Below are positions 14,965 to 20,890 of a stretch of DNA of 23,126 nucleotides, piece after piece. This DNA is from Gemmiger_A avium (GTDB lineage Bacteria; Bacillota; Clostridia; Oscillospirales; Ruminococcaceae): the NCBI GenBank assembly GCA_019114585.1, contig DXFE01000128.1:1-23126 (forward strand). Reading direction: 5' to 3'. The position numbers were made by a program, and so were the translations under genes. Below the pieces are notes generated by a model. That model was not told where the DNA came from. It did not search any database and saw only the letters and a program-made list of their open reading frames with translations. Positions within the stretch are counted from its first letter, which is position 1. Every line of letters starts with the position of its first letter.

Positions 14965-15369
14965 GTGGTTATCAGGGAATACCGGGGTTACAGGGAAGAG
15001 GAGATTCTGCCGCTGTATGAGCAGGTGGGATGGACAAGCTACACTGCCCGGCCCGCGATGCTGGAAAATGCGTTCCGCCATTCCTTAAAGGTGCTGGCCG
15101 CCTATGAGGGCGAAATGCTGGTGGGGCTTGTCCGTGTGGTGGGGGACGGGTATTCGATCGTGTATGTCCAGGATATCCTGGTGCTGCCGGACTATCAGCG
15201 GAAAGGCATCGGCGCCGCGCTGCTGCGGCGGGTTCTGGAAGACTACCGACACGTCTACCAAAAAATCCTGATGACCGACAACACCGAAAAGACGATCCGG
15301 TTCTATACATCCGCCGGTTTCACCCCGGCCCCGGATATCGGCTGCCTTTCTTTTTTGAAAATATTCTGA
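14965..15369 (+). CDS. GNAT-family N-acetyltransferase, GTG start
   Basis: 134 residues. The start is the GTG at 14965, which has AGGAGG (14951-14956) eight bases before it. VQDILVLPDYQRKGIGAALL carries motif A (QRKGIGA, residues 78-84) and binds acetyl-CoA; KTIRFYTSAGFTP is the C-terminal motif B. Length and layout fit small GNATs of unknown acceptor. No own promoter is visible: it either reads through from the MYG1 operon or depends on a promoter hidden in repeat C. It is boxed between inverted repeat copies C and D. Confidence 0.85.
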   Translation: MVIREYRGYREEEILPLYEQVGWTSYTARPAMLENAFRHSLKVLAAYEGEMLVGLVRVVGDGYSIVYVQDILVLPDYQRKGIGAALLRRVLEDYRHVYQKILMTDNTEKTIRFYTSAGFTPAPDIGCLSFLKIF

Positions 15370-15372
15370 CTA

Positions 15373-15404
15373 AGGCCCGCGCGGAACAGCGCGGGCCTGT
15401 ACTT
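15373..15404 (+). terminator. Terminator with AAGGCCCGCGC core after the GNAT gene
   Basis: AGGCCCGCGC (15373-15382) and GCGCGGGCCT (15389-15398) form a perfect 10-bp stem with a 6-base loop, followed by GTACTTTTA. It starts 4 bases after the stop codon. Confidence 0.85.
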
Positions 15405-15413
15405 TTATAAAAT

Positions 15414-15576
15414 CCCTATGGCCGGAGTATTCCGGCCCGTCAAATGGGGGTATGGGGGCCCGGGTCCGCGAAGCGGCCAAGGCCACGGTGTGGCCTTGGA
15501 CCGGCAGGGCGGTCGGCGCAGCCGAGCGGGCGCATCGTTGCTGCGCCCGCAGCCCCCGTTGTCCCCCCAGATTGGC
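15414..15576 (-). repeat. Intergenic repeat copy D-reverse (long form)
   Basis: On the minus strand: GCCAATCTGGGGGGACAA, then the long module (GCGGGCGCA/TGCGCCCGC hairpin, variable 10-bp hairpin at 15477-15499), GGGCCCCCATACCCCC, and the GGCCGGAATACTCCGGCC stem. Inverted relative to copy C. Confidence 0.88.
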
Positions 15577-15583
15577 AATACAA

Positions 15584-15716
15584 AAGGAAAAGCACCCTGC
15601 GCTTGCGGTTCACAGGGTGCTTTCTTGGGGTATCGCTTTGGTGTGAGGAGGAATCATGTACAGGGCGGCGGTTGCGGCTCCGCCGTTCCTGTGATTCTAG
15701 TATATCCATAAGATGC
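15584..15716 (-). ncRNA. Candidate small regulatory RNA (about 130 nt)
   Basis: Inferred from its own promoter (15723-15752), a start near 15716 and an intrinsic terminator at 15590-15622. Two structural parts are visible: an upper hairpin (ACAGG and CGGCGG pairing with CCGCCG and CCTGT) and the terminator stem. Between them is an unpaired stretch with CCTCCTC, complementary to a Shine-Dalgarno sequence, as seen in some Bacillota antisense regulators. No known RNA family is recognised and no protein of more than 15 codons fits. Confidence 0.5.
15590..15622 (-). terminator. Terminator of the candidate small RNA
   Basis: AAGCACCCTG (15590-15599) pairs with CAGGGTGCTT (15613-15622). On the minus strand it is followed by TTCCTTTTG, a better U-tract than on the + strand (TCTT). 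Confidence 0.75.
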
Positions 15717-15722
15717 GTGTAA

Positions 15723-15752
15723 AATATAGCAGGGCTGTGAACAAATTGTAAA
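15723..15752 (-). promoter_or_regulatory. Promoter of the candidate small RNA
   Basis: On the minus strand TTTACA (15747-15752), an 18-base spacer ending in TGC, then TATATT (15723-15728): a good -35 plus extended -10. No gene but the small RNA lies downstream. Confidence 0.65.
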
Positions 15753-15802
15753 TTGTGCATTTTCTTAAAGATGCACAGGTTTTACCCTGTTGGCAAAAGA
15801 AT

Positions 15803-15840
15803 GCCCGGGCCGGTTTTCCGGCCCGGGCAGTTTTGTTTTT
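15803..15840. terminator. Terminator below the NERD-like gene
   Basis: GCCCGGGCCGG (15803-15813), loop TTTT, CCGGCCCGGGC (15818-15828). AGTTTTGTTTTT follows on the + strand, and ATTCTTTTG on the minus strand. It starts 3 bases beyond the stop of the minus-strand gene. Confidence 0.88.
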
Positions 15841-15842
15841 GC

Positions 15843-16487
15843 TCAGCGCTGTTCCACCTGCACCACGGCCTGACGCAGCAGCTCGGCGGTTTTTTCCACG
15901 TCCACCTTCTTGTCCTGGTCAAAATGGCTGGTGTTCAGGTACCGGCCCAGGGTCTTGGGGGTATAGAACGGAGTGCTGCGGGGCAGGGCCAGCTCCTGGT
16001 TCTTGCCGCCGGTGCAGACCAGCACCGTTTCCACCGGGGTATTGCGCAGGCCGCCGCCTATCAGCACCTCCCGCAGGATACGGGCGTCCCGGGCGTTGCG
16101 GTCCAGCGGGTTTTCAAACTCGTACCGCTTGTCGCCCTTGGTCTGCACCCAGGCGGCCTCTTTCTCGCCGCCGAAGATCCGGCCGCTGTAGCCCATGCAG
16201 CGAATCCCCAGCACGCCGAAATAGCCCACCAGCACGCAGTCAAACTCGGCCAGCTTGCCGTCCTTGGCCCAGCGGGCGGGCACCACTACCTGAAAATCGT
16301 TCAGGCGGGCGTACCGGCGCACCCGGGCCACCACATCGGACGCGCCGTTCTTCTCGTCGGCGCCCACGCCGCCCTTGGCCACCTTTTCACCGCCGGAATT
16401 GCTGCGGGTGGTAAAATACACCACCAGCGCGGCGGCCAGCGCCATCGCGGCCACCACCACAATCGTGTAGATCATCTGTTCGTTCAT
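15843..16487 (-). CDS. Membrane-anchored NERD-like domain protein with altered nuclease site
   Basis: 214 residues. A single hydrophobic segment (about 5-25) anchors the protein; residues 50-214 should be cytosolic. FDCVLVGYFGVLGIRCMGYSG (residues 82-102) aligns with the NERD core, and ENPLDRNARDARILREVL fits the following NP-Q-x-L helix. Active NERD nucleases have an E-x-K after the G-V strand. Here those positions read Arg96 and Met98, although Asp83 remains. It is therefore probably a non-catalytic NERD homologue. Function unknown. RBS GGAGG; own promoter at 16549-16577 and terminator at 15803. Confidence 0.7.
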   Translation of the reverse strand: MNEQMIYTIVVVAAMALAAALVVYFTTRSNSGGEKVAKGGVGADEKNGASDVVARVRRYARLNDFQVVVPARWAKDGKLAEFDCVLVGYFGVLGIRCMGYSGRIFGGEKEAAWVQTKGDKRYEFENPLDRNARDARILREVLIGGGLRNTPVETVLVCTGGKNQELALPRSTPFYTPKTLGRYLNTSHFDQDKKVDVEKTAELLRQAVVQVEQR

Positions 16488-16548
16488 ACGGGGTCAACCT
16501 CCGGTCCCTGCGGGCGCGGATACGCCCGGTATTTGTCAGTTAAACAAT

Positions 16549-16577
16549 AGTATAGCACGGTTTGCCCCGGCAAACAA
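16549..16577 (-). promoter_or_regulatory. Promoter for the NERD-like gene
   Basis: On the minus strand TTGTTT (16572-16577), a 17-base spacer ending in TGC, and TATACT (16549-16554). Confidence 0.75.
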
Positions 16578-16597
16578 GGCGGGCCGGGCCCCTTTGC

Positions 16598-16631
16598 AAA
16601 AAACCCGCAGGGGCCATGGCCCCTGCGGGTT
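16598..16631 (-). terminator. Terminator below the PH-domain gene
   Basis: A 30-base perfect palindrome (16602-16631, core GGGGCCATGGCCCC) is followed on the minus strand by a run of six T. It ends the ilvE-PH-domain transcript. Confidence 0.9.
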
Positions 16632-16643
16632 CTGAGTTTCTGA

Positions 16644-17132
16644 TCAGTCGCCGGCCACGTCGGCACCCTCGTCGCCGGGGTTGTCCAGCACGCCGTCGCC
16701 GTCCAGATCGTCCGGCAGGCCGTCCTCGCCCTCGTCGGGCACGCCCATCAGCTCGGTGGAGCGGATGCGGTTCTTGCGCCGGGCCTGTTCCACACACTGG
16801 CTCAGCGCCGCCTTGACCTTATCCGGGTTCTTCACATGGCGCAGATGCAGATGCGGCACGCTCAGGTCGCTGGAATCCACGCACAGGGTTCCCACCCCGA
16901 ACAGCCGGTCCAGCAGGCTCTGGCTCAAACTTACGTCCCGCACCCGGTACAGCAGCACCTCTTCCTCCCGCAGGTTCAGCAGGCCGGTGTTCAGCAGCAG
17001 CTTGCGGGCGGTCAGGGTATACCGGGTAAAGCTGATGGGCAGGCCCAAGATGCGCTTGCGGTCGGTCCACAGGGGCGGGTCCTGCTCCAGCTCCATTGCA
17101 AATTCTCCGCTTTTCAGACGGGTCTTGGCCAT
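16644..17132 (-). CDS. Bacterial PH-like (YdbT/bPH_2) domain protein with acidic DxDxDG tail
   Basis: 162 residues with no membrane segment. Residues about 35-120 (RYTLTARKLLLNTGLL, VLLYRVRDVSLSQSLLDRLFGVGTL, HLRHVKNPDKVKAAL) follow the DUF304/bacterial PH pattern, usually membrane-associated proteins of unknown role. The tail (about 130-162) is very acidic and contains DLDGDGVLD at residues 142-150, a Ca2+-loop-like motif that lacks the canonical 12th residue. RBS AAGGAGG. It starts 27 bases after ilvE ends and is co-transcribed with it, with no obvious functional link. Calcium binding is only a possibility. Confidence 0.72.
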   Translation of the reverse strand: MAKTRLKSGEFAMELEQDPPLWTDRKRILGLPISFTRYTLTARKLLLNTGLLNLREEEVLLYRVRDVSLSQSLLDRLFGVGTLCVDSSDLSVPHLHLRHVKNPDKVKAALSQCVEQARRKNRIRSTELMGVPDEGEDGLPDDLDGDGVLDNPGDEGADVAGD

Positions 17133-17159
17133 GGGAAGTACCTCCTTGTTGTTCCGGGT

Positions 17160-18227
17160 TTATACCCGCACGGTCCAGCCGCGCTCGTCGGGCAGACGGC
17201 CCCACTGGATGCCGGTCAGGGTATCGTACAGTTTCTGGGTGACGGGGCCGGTCTGGCCGTCGGCCACCTGTTCGGTGTCGCCGTCCAGCATCAGGCTGCC
17301 CACCGGGCTGATCACCGCGGCGGTGCCGGTGCCGAACACCTCTTCCAGCCGGCCGTCCTTGGCGGCGGCCATCACGTCGGCGATGGGCAGCTTGCCCTCG
17401 TGCACGGTGTAGCCCCACTCTTTCAGCAGCTCGATGCAGCTCATGCGGGTGATGCCGGGCAGCACGGTGCCCACGGTGGCGGCGGTGTAGATCTCGCCGT
17501 CGATCTTGAAGAAGATGTTCATGCTGCCCACTTCTTCCACGTATTTGCGCTCCACGCCGTCCAGCCACAGCACCTGGCTGTAGCCCAGCTTGTGGGCCTT
17601 TTCGCCGGCGATGATGCTGGCCGCGTAGTTGCCGCCGCACTTGATGTAGCCGGTGCCGCCGGGGGTGGCGCGGACGTACTCGTCCTCCACATAGATTTTC
17701 ACCGGGGCCATGCCCTCCTCATAATACGCGCCGGAGGGTGAGCAGATGATGGCAAACAGATACTTGCTGCTGGCCTTGACCCCCAGTACCGCCTCGGTGG
17801 CGATGGTGAAGGGGCGGATGTACAGGCTGGTATCCGGGGCGCTGGGCACCCAGGCCTCGTCCACCTTGACCAGCGCCTTGACCGCCTGCACAAAATCCTC
17901 CACCGGGATGCGGGGGATGCACAGCCGGTCATGGGTGGACTGCATACGCTCGGCGTTCTTTTCCGGGCGGAACAGCTGCACATGGCCGTCGTCGCAGCGG
18001 TAGGCCTTCATGCCCTCGAAGCACTCCTGGGCGTAGTGGAACACCAGCGCGGAGGGGTCCAGGGTCAGCGGCGCATAGGGCACGATGCGGGCGTCGTGCC
18101 AGCCCTGCCCGGCGTCATAGTCCATCAGGAACATATGATCGGTAAAAATGGAACCAAAGCCCAGCTTGGTCTCGTCCTGGGGACGGGCCTTGGGCTGTGT
18201 GGTTCGGGTGATCTGGATATCCAACAT
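17160..18227 (-). CDS. ilvE: Branched-chain amino acid aminotransferase
   Basis: 355 residues, class IV PLP-dependent enzyme of the longer (eukaryote-like) BCAT type. It moves the amino group between glutamate and the keto acids of leucine, isoleucine and valine, the last synthesis step. PLP lysine K196 is in GTGYIKCGGNYAAS; KYVEEVGSMNIFF (229-240) and GTGTAAVISPVG are cofactor-binding motifs; ECFEGMKAYR (68-77) binds substrate. The start ATG at 18227 has GAGGGAAAG upstream. No T-box-like leader is seen: the promoter is about 70 bases upstream. It is first in an operon with the PH-domain gene. Confidence 0.95.
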   Translation of the reverse strand: MLDIQITRTTQPKARPQDETKLGFGSIFTDHMFLMDYDAGQGWHDARIVPYAPLTLDPSALVFHYAQECFEGMKAYRCDDGHVQLFRPEKNAERMQSTHDRLCIPRIPVEDFVQAVKALVKVDEAWVPSAPDTSLYIRPFTIATEAVLGVKASSKYLFAIICSPSGAYYEEGMAPVKIYVEDEYVRATPGGTGYIKCGGNYAASIIAGEKAHKLGYSQVLWLDGVERKYVEEVGSMNIFFKIDGEIYTAATVGTVLPGITRMSCIELLKEWGYTVHEGKLPIADVMAAAKDGRLEEVFGTGTAAVISPVGSLMLDGDTEQVADGQTGPVTQKLYDTLTGIQWGRLPDERGWTVRV

Positions 18228-18295
18228 GATACTTTCCCTCTTTCTGTATCTCCGGAGGCGGGGGCCAGCTGGCGGCCGCGGCCGGCATTTTCTTT

Positions 18296-18324
18296 ATTAT
18301 AGTAAACTGTGCCGGCAAGAACAA
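18296..18324 (-). promoter_or_regulatory. Promoter for ilvE
   Basis: On the minus strand TTGTTC (18319-18324), a 17-base spacer and TATAAT (18296-18301). The 5' UTR of about 60 bases holds a GC-rich hairpin and the RBS. Confidence 0.78.
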
Positions 18325-18349
18325 GAGGGGGGCGGCGATTTTTCCCGGG

Positions 18350-18389
18350 AAAAATAAAAATCCCGGATGCAAAAGCATCCGGGATTTTT
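18350..18389 (-). terminator. Terminator of the tRNA-Arg gene
   Basis: AAAAATCCCGGATGC (18356-18370), loop AAAA, GCATCCGGGATTTTT (18375-18389). On the minus strand TTTTTATTTTT follows. It abuts the encoded CCA end. Confidence 0.92.
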
Positions 18390-18465
18390 GGTGCGCTGGA
18401 AGGGATTCGAACCCCTGACCTTCTGGTTCGTAGCCAGACACTCTATCCAACTGAGCTACCAGCGC
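18389..18465 (-). tRNA. tRNA-Arg (anticodon ACG), CCA encoded
   Basis: Minus strand. Acceptor arms GCGCTGG and CCAGCGC, D-arm GCTC/GAGT, anticodon stem TCTGG/CCAGA around the loop CTACGAA (anticodon ACG), T-arm with TTCGAAT. 74 bases plus CCA. The A at position 34 should be edited to inosine by TadA, letting it read CGU, CGC and CGA. Confidence 0.97.
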
Positions 18466-18484
18466 ATCTTCGAGTGCAAGAGAT

Positions 18485-18513
18485 ATAATAGCACAGTTGC
18501 CGGCGAATGTCAA
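18485..18513 (-). promoter_or_regulatory. tRNA-Arg promoter, near-consensus
   Basis: On the minus strand TTGACA (18508-18513), a 17-base spacer ending in TGC, then TATTAT (18485-18490). The best promoter in the window. Confidence 0.9.
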
Positions 18514-18565
18514 CGATTTTTTGATTTATTTTCAATTTTCTTTTTAGTGGAGGCGAAGCGGGGAA

Positions 18566-18599
18566 GTTTTCCACAAGTAGCGCGCGGATTGTGGAAAAC
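18566..18599. repeat. Perfect palindrome of two DnaA-box-like sites
   Basis: GTTTTCCACAA (18566-18576) and TTGTGGAAAAC (18589-18599), separated by 12 bases, with no U-tract on either strand. It lies between the birA stop (18608) and the tRNA promoter. The same TTTTCCACA word is repeated in the cluster at 10312-10632. Confidence 0.6.
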
Positions 18600-18607
18600 C
18601 TGGCGGC

Positions 18608-19339
18608 TTACACCCGGCCGTAGATGCCCTTTACGCTCACGTCGCCGGTGAAAACCAGGCGGCGGCCGTCGGGGGTGTCCACCACCAGGCGGCCCTCGTC
18701 GTCGATGTCCCGGGCGATGCCGGTGCCGCCCTCAAACCAGACCTGCCGGCCCAGGTTGATGCAGCGGGCCCGGTACTCCTCCATAAAGGGGGCGATGCCC
18801 CGGGCGGCAAACTCTTCCCGCAGGGGGGCAAAGCCGTTTTCCAGAATATCCCGGGCCAGGCGGGCGGGGTCGGTCTGCTCGTCCACCGCGGCCCCGGCGG
18901 CGCGCAGGCTGACCGCGTGGGGCAGGTTCATCCGGTCAAAATAGCTCTGGGGCTGGCACAGGTTGACCCCGGTGCCGGACAGCCAGCCGCCGGGCACCCC
19001 CTCGCAGAGGGTGCCGCTGAGTTTTTTGCCGTCGATCAGGATGTCATTGGGCCATTTGACCTGGCAGGTCACGCCGTACAGCGCCTCCAGCCGGGCGGCC
19101 AGCACCAGCCCGGTGAGCAACGGCAGGCCGGAGGGGTCGGCCAGCGGCGGGGCAAAGGCCACCGTCACGCAGAGCTGGCCGCCGTCCTCCACGCCCTGCC
19201 AGGCCCGGCCCAGGCGGCCCCGGCCGGCGGTCTGGCAGGTGGTGTACACCGCCCCGAAAGGGGCCAGTTCGTTCATGTGATCCCGCGCCCAGGTGTTGGT
19301 GCTGTCCACCCGGGGCAGGTATACCAGCGGGGCGCTCAT
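18608..19339 (-). CDS. birA: Biotin-[acetyl-CoA-carboxylase] ligase, single-domain
   Basis: 243 residues. Activates biotin with ATP and attaches it to the carrier domain of biotin-dependent carboxylases. Motifs: TAGRGRLGRAW (37-47, biotinyl-AMP loop), KWPNDI (95-100), GKKLSGTLCE (104-113) and the C-terminal SH3-like region. There is no N-terminal winged helix, so it cannot repress biotin genes as E. coli BirA does. I start at the ATG 19339, which overlaps the phosphodiesterase stop by four bases (ATGA); a GTG two codons earlier is possible. Last gene of the rsmI operon. No U-rich terminator follows. Confidence 0.93.
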   Translation of the reverse strand: MSAPLVYLPRVDSTNTWARDHMNELAPFGAVYTTCQTAGRGRLGRAWQGVEDGGQLCVTVAFAPPLADPSGLPLLTGLVLAARLEALYGVTCQVKWPNDILIDGKKLSGTLCEGVPGGWLSGTGVNLCQPQSYFDRMNLPHAVSLRAAGAAVDEQTDPARLARDILENGFAPLREEFAARGIAPFMEEYRARCINLGRQVWFEGGTGIARDIDDEGRLVVDTPDGRRLVFTGDVSVKGIYGRV

Positions 19340-19830
19340 TCCCACAGTGCCGGGACGTTCTCATGCCGGCACTCCACGATTTTGCCTTTATCCAGCAGGA
19401 TCACGCCGTAGGTGGCCTGGCCCCGCCAGGGCCGGCCCACGCTGCCCGGGTTGAACAGGGTGACCCCCTCCGACTCTTCACAGAACGGGATATGGGTATG
19501 GCCGAACAGCGCCAGCTGGACGCCCCGGCTGCGGGCGGCGTACCAGAGCCGTTCCTCGCCGCTTTTGACCCCGTACAGGTGGCCGTGGGTATACAGCAGG
19601 TTGACCCCGTCAAAGGAGGTCACGGCTTCGGTGGGTTCCAGCGCGCCCATGTCGCAGTTGCCGGCCACGGCGTAGACCCACAGGCCGGGGAAGGGGGCGC
19701 AGGCGGTTTCCAGGTCCCGCAGGCCGTCCCCCAGAAAGAACAGCGCCCGGGCGTCCTGCTCTTTATCCAGCACCCGCTGCAGCGCCATGGAACTGCCGTG
19801 GCTGTCCGACGCGACGATCAGTTTGGTCAT
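19336..19830 (-). CDS. YfcE/MJ0936-family metallophosphoesterase
   Basis: 164 residues, typical for this family. All metal-binding residues are present: D9 and H11 in ASDSHG, D35 in FLGDG, N58 in AGNCD, H82 and H84 in YTHGH, H111 and H113 in FGHTH. Members hydrolyse phosphodiesters such as bis-p-nitrophenyl phosphate with two divalent metal ions; the physiological substrate is unknown. Strong RBS AGGAGG lies inside the end of rsmI. Start and stop both overlap neighbours by ATGA, so it is translated in a chain with rsmI and birA. Confidence 0.9.
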   Translation of the reverse strand: MTKLIVASDSHGSSMALQRVLDKEQDARALFFLGDGLRDLETACAPFPGLWVYAVAGNCDMGALEPTEAVTSFDGVNLLYTHGHLYGVKSGEERLWYAARSRGVQLALFGHTHIPFCEESEGVTLFNPGSVGRPWRGQATYGVILLDKGKIVECRHENVPALWE

Positions 19831-20678
19831 TCGGTTTCCTCCTCGCCCTCCAGCAGGGCTTTGTAGATCTGCCGGCGGTTGGCGCCGGTGCGCCCCGCGG
19901 CCTCCTTGGCGGCGGCGGCGGGGGAGAGGCCCTCCTCCTCCATCAGGCGGCGGGCCAGCGCCGCGCCGTCCTCGGGGGTGGCGGGGGCGGCTTCCGGCTC
20001 GTCGGGGGCGCCGCCCATCACCAGCACGAACTCGCCCCGGGGGGTGTTTTCGGCGTAGTAGGCCGCGGCTTCGCCCAGGGTGGTGGGGCGGATCTCCTCA
20101 TGCAGTTTGGTCAGCTCCCGGGCGATGGTGAGCGGGCGGTCCGGCCCGAAGGCCTCGCACAAATCCCGCAGCGTACCGGGCAGTTTGTGGGGCGCTTCAT
20201 AAAAGAGTATGGTGCGTTTTTCCCCCTGCAATTCCGCGATGCGCTCGGCTTTCTGGCGGCGGTTGGTGGGCAGAAAGCCCTCGAACACGAACCGCCCGGT
20301 GGGCAGGCCGGACACCGCCAGCGCGGTGACGCAGGCGGCCGCGGCGGGGACCGGCACCACCCGGATACCGGCGGCCAAAGCGTCCCGCACGATGACCTCG
20401 CCGGGGTCGGAGATGGCGGGCATGCCCGCGTCGCTGCAGAGCGCGCAGTTTTCCCCGGCGGCGATCCGGGCCAGGATCATCTGGCCCCGTTCTTTCAGGT
20501 TGTGTTCGTAGTAGCTGACCATCGGCTTTTTCAGGCCCAGATGGTTGAGAAGTTTCAGGGTGACCCGGGTGTCCTCGGCGGCGATGAAATCCACGCTGCC
20601 GAAGGTGGCCGCCGCGCGGGGCGTCAGGTCCTGCAGGTTGCCCAGCGGGGTCGCGACGATATACAGGGTTCCGGCCAT
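19827..20678 (-). CDS. rsmI: 16S rRNA (cytidine-1402 2'-O)-methyltransferase
   Basis: 283 residues, first gene of the operon. Tetrapyrrole-methylase fold: TLYIVATPLGNLQDLTPRA at the N-terminus, AEDTR, CSDAGMPAISDPG and GEFVLVMGG. The C-terminal part (LMEEEGLSPAAAAKEAAGRTGANRRQIYKAL) is the RsmI C-terminal helical domain. The enzyme methylates ribose of C1402 in the decoding centre. Start ATG at 20678 with AGGAGG nine bases upstream; longer in-frame extensions run through repeat copy E and are not credible. The stop overlaps the phosphodiesterase start by four bases. Confidence 0.95.
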   Translation of the reverse strand: MAGTLYIVATPLGNLQDLTPRAAATFGSVDFIAAEDTRVTLKLLNHLGLKKPMVSYYEHNLKERGQMILARIAAGENCALCSDAGMPAISDPGEVIVRDALAAGIRVVPVPAAAACVTALAVSGLPTGRFVFEGFLPTNRRQKAERIAELQGEKRTILFYEAPHKLPGTLRDLCEAFGPDRPLTIARELTKLHEEIRPTTLGEAAAYYAENTPRGEFVLVMGGAPDEPEAAPATPEDGAALARRLMEEEGLSPAAAAKEAAGRTGANRRQIYKALLEGEEETE

Positions 20679-20701
20679 GGGCTGGTTCCTCCTATTCTTT
20701 A

Positions 20702-20780
20702 GCCGATATGGGGGGATAGAACCTATCCCCCCATTCCCCCCGGAATACAGGGCCGGAATACTCCGGCCCTGGGGGAATTT
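20702..20780 (+). repeat. Intergenic repeat copy E-forward (short form)
   Basis: GCCGATATGGGGGGATAGAA, TATCCCCCCAT, CCCCCCGGAATAC, then the GGGCCGGAATACTCCGGCCC stem and TGGGGGAAT. It lies between the rsmI promoter and RBS, so the rsmI transcript should carry its reverse complement. Confidence 0.9.
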
Positions 20781-20799
20781 TATTTTTTCCGTATTCTTT

Positions 20800-20828
20800 A
20801 TGATACGGCAGAATCCGGGGAAAAGCAA
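20800..20828 (-). promoter_or_regulatory. Promoter for the rsmI operon
   Basis: On the minus strand TTGCTT (20823-20828), 17-base spacer, TATCAT (20800-20805). It lies between the terminator and repeat copy E-forward, giving a 5' UTR of about 115 bases. Confidence 0.62.
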
Positions 20829-20842
20829 CCGGGGAACAAAAC

Positions 20843-20876
20843 AAGCCGATGCGTACTTCTTTATACGCATCGGCTT
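20843..20876. terminator. Terminator below mgtE
   Basis: AAGCCGATGCGTA (20843-20855) pairs perfectly with TACGCATCGGCTT (20864-20876), loop CTTCTTTA. On the minus strand TGTTTTGTT follows. It does not share the AAGGCCCGCGC core. Confidence 0.8.
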
Positions 20877-20890
20877 ATTCCATATAAATT

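Noticed and set aside
15656..15694. 12-residue + strand peptide MYRAAVAAPPFL after AGGAGG
   Set aside because: RBS spacing is only 4 bases, no + strand promoter is seen, and the same bases are better explained as the hairpin and anti-SD segment of the minus-strand RNA.
18228..18295. T-box or attenuator for ilvE
   Set aside because: The leader is about 60 bases, with no T-box sequence, leader peptide or terminator.
18566..18599. Intrinsic terminator for birA
   Set aside because: The palindrome lacks a U-tract on either strand and its loop is 12 bases; the shared TTTTCCACA word points to a protein-binding site.
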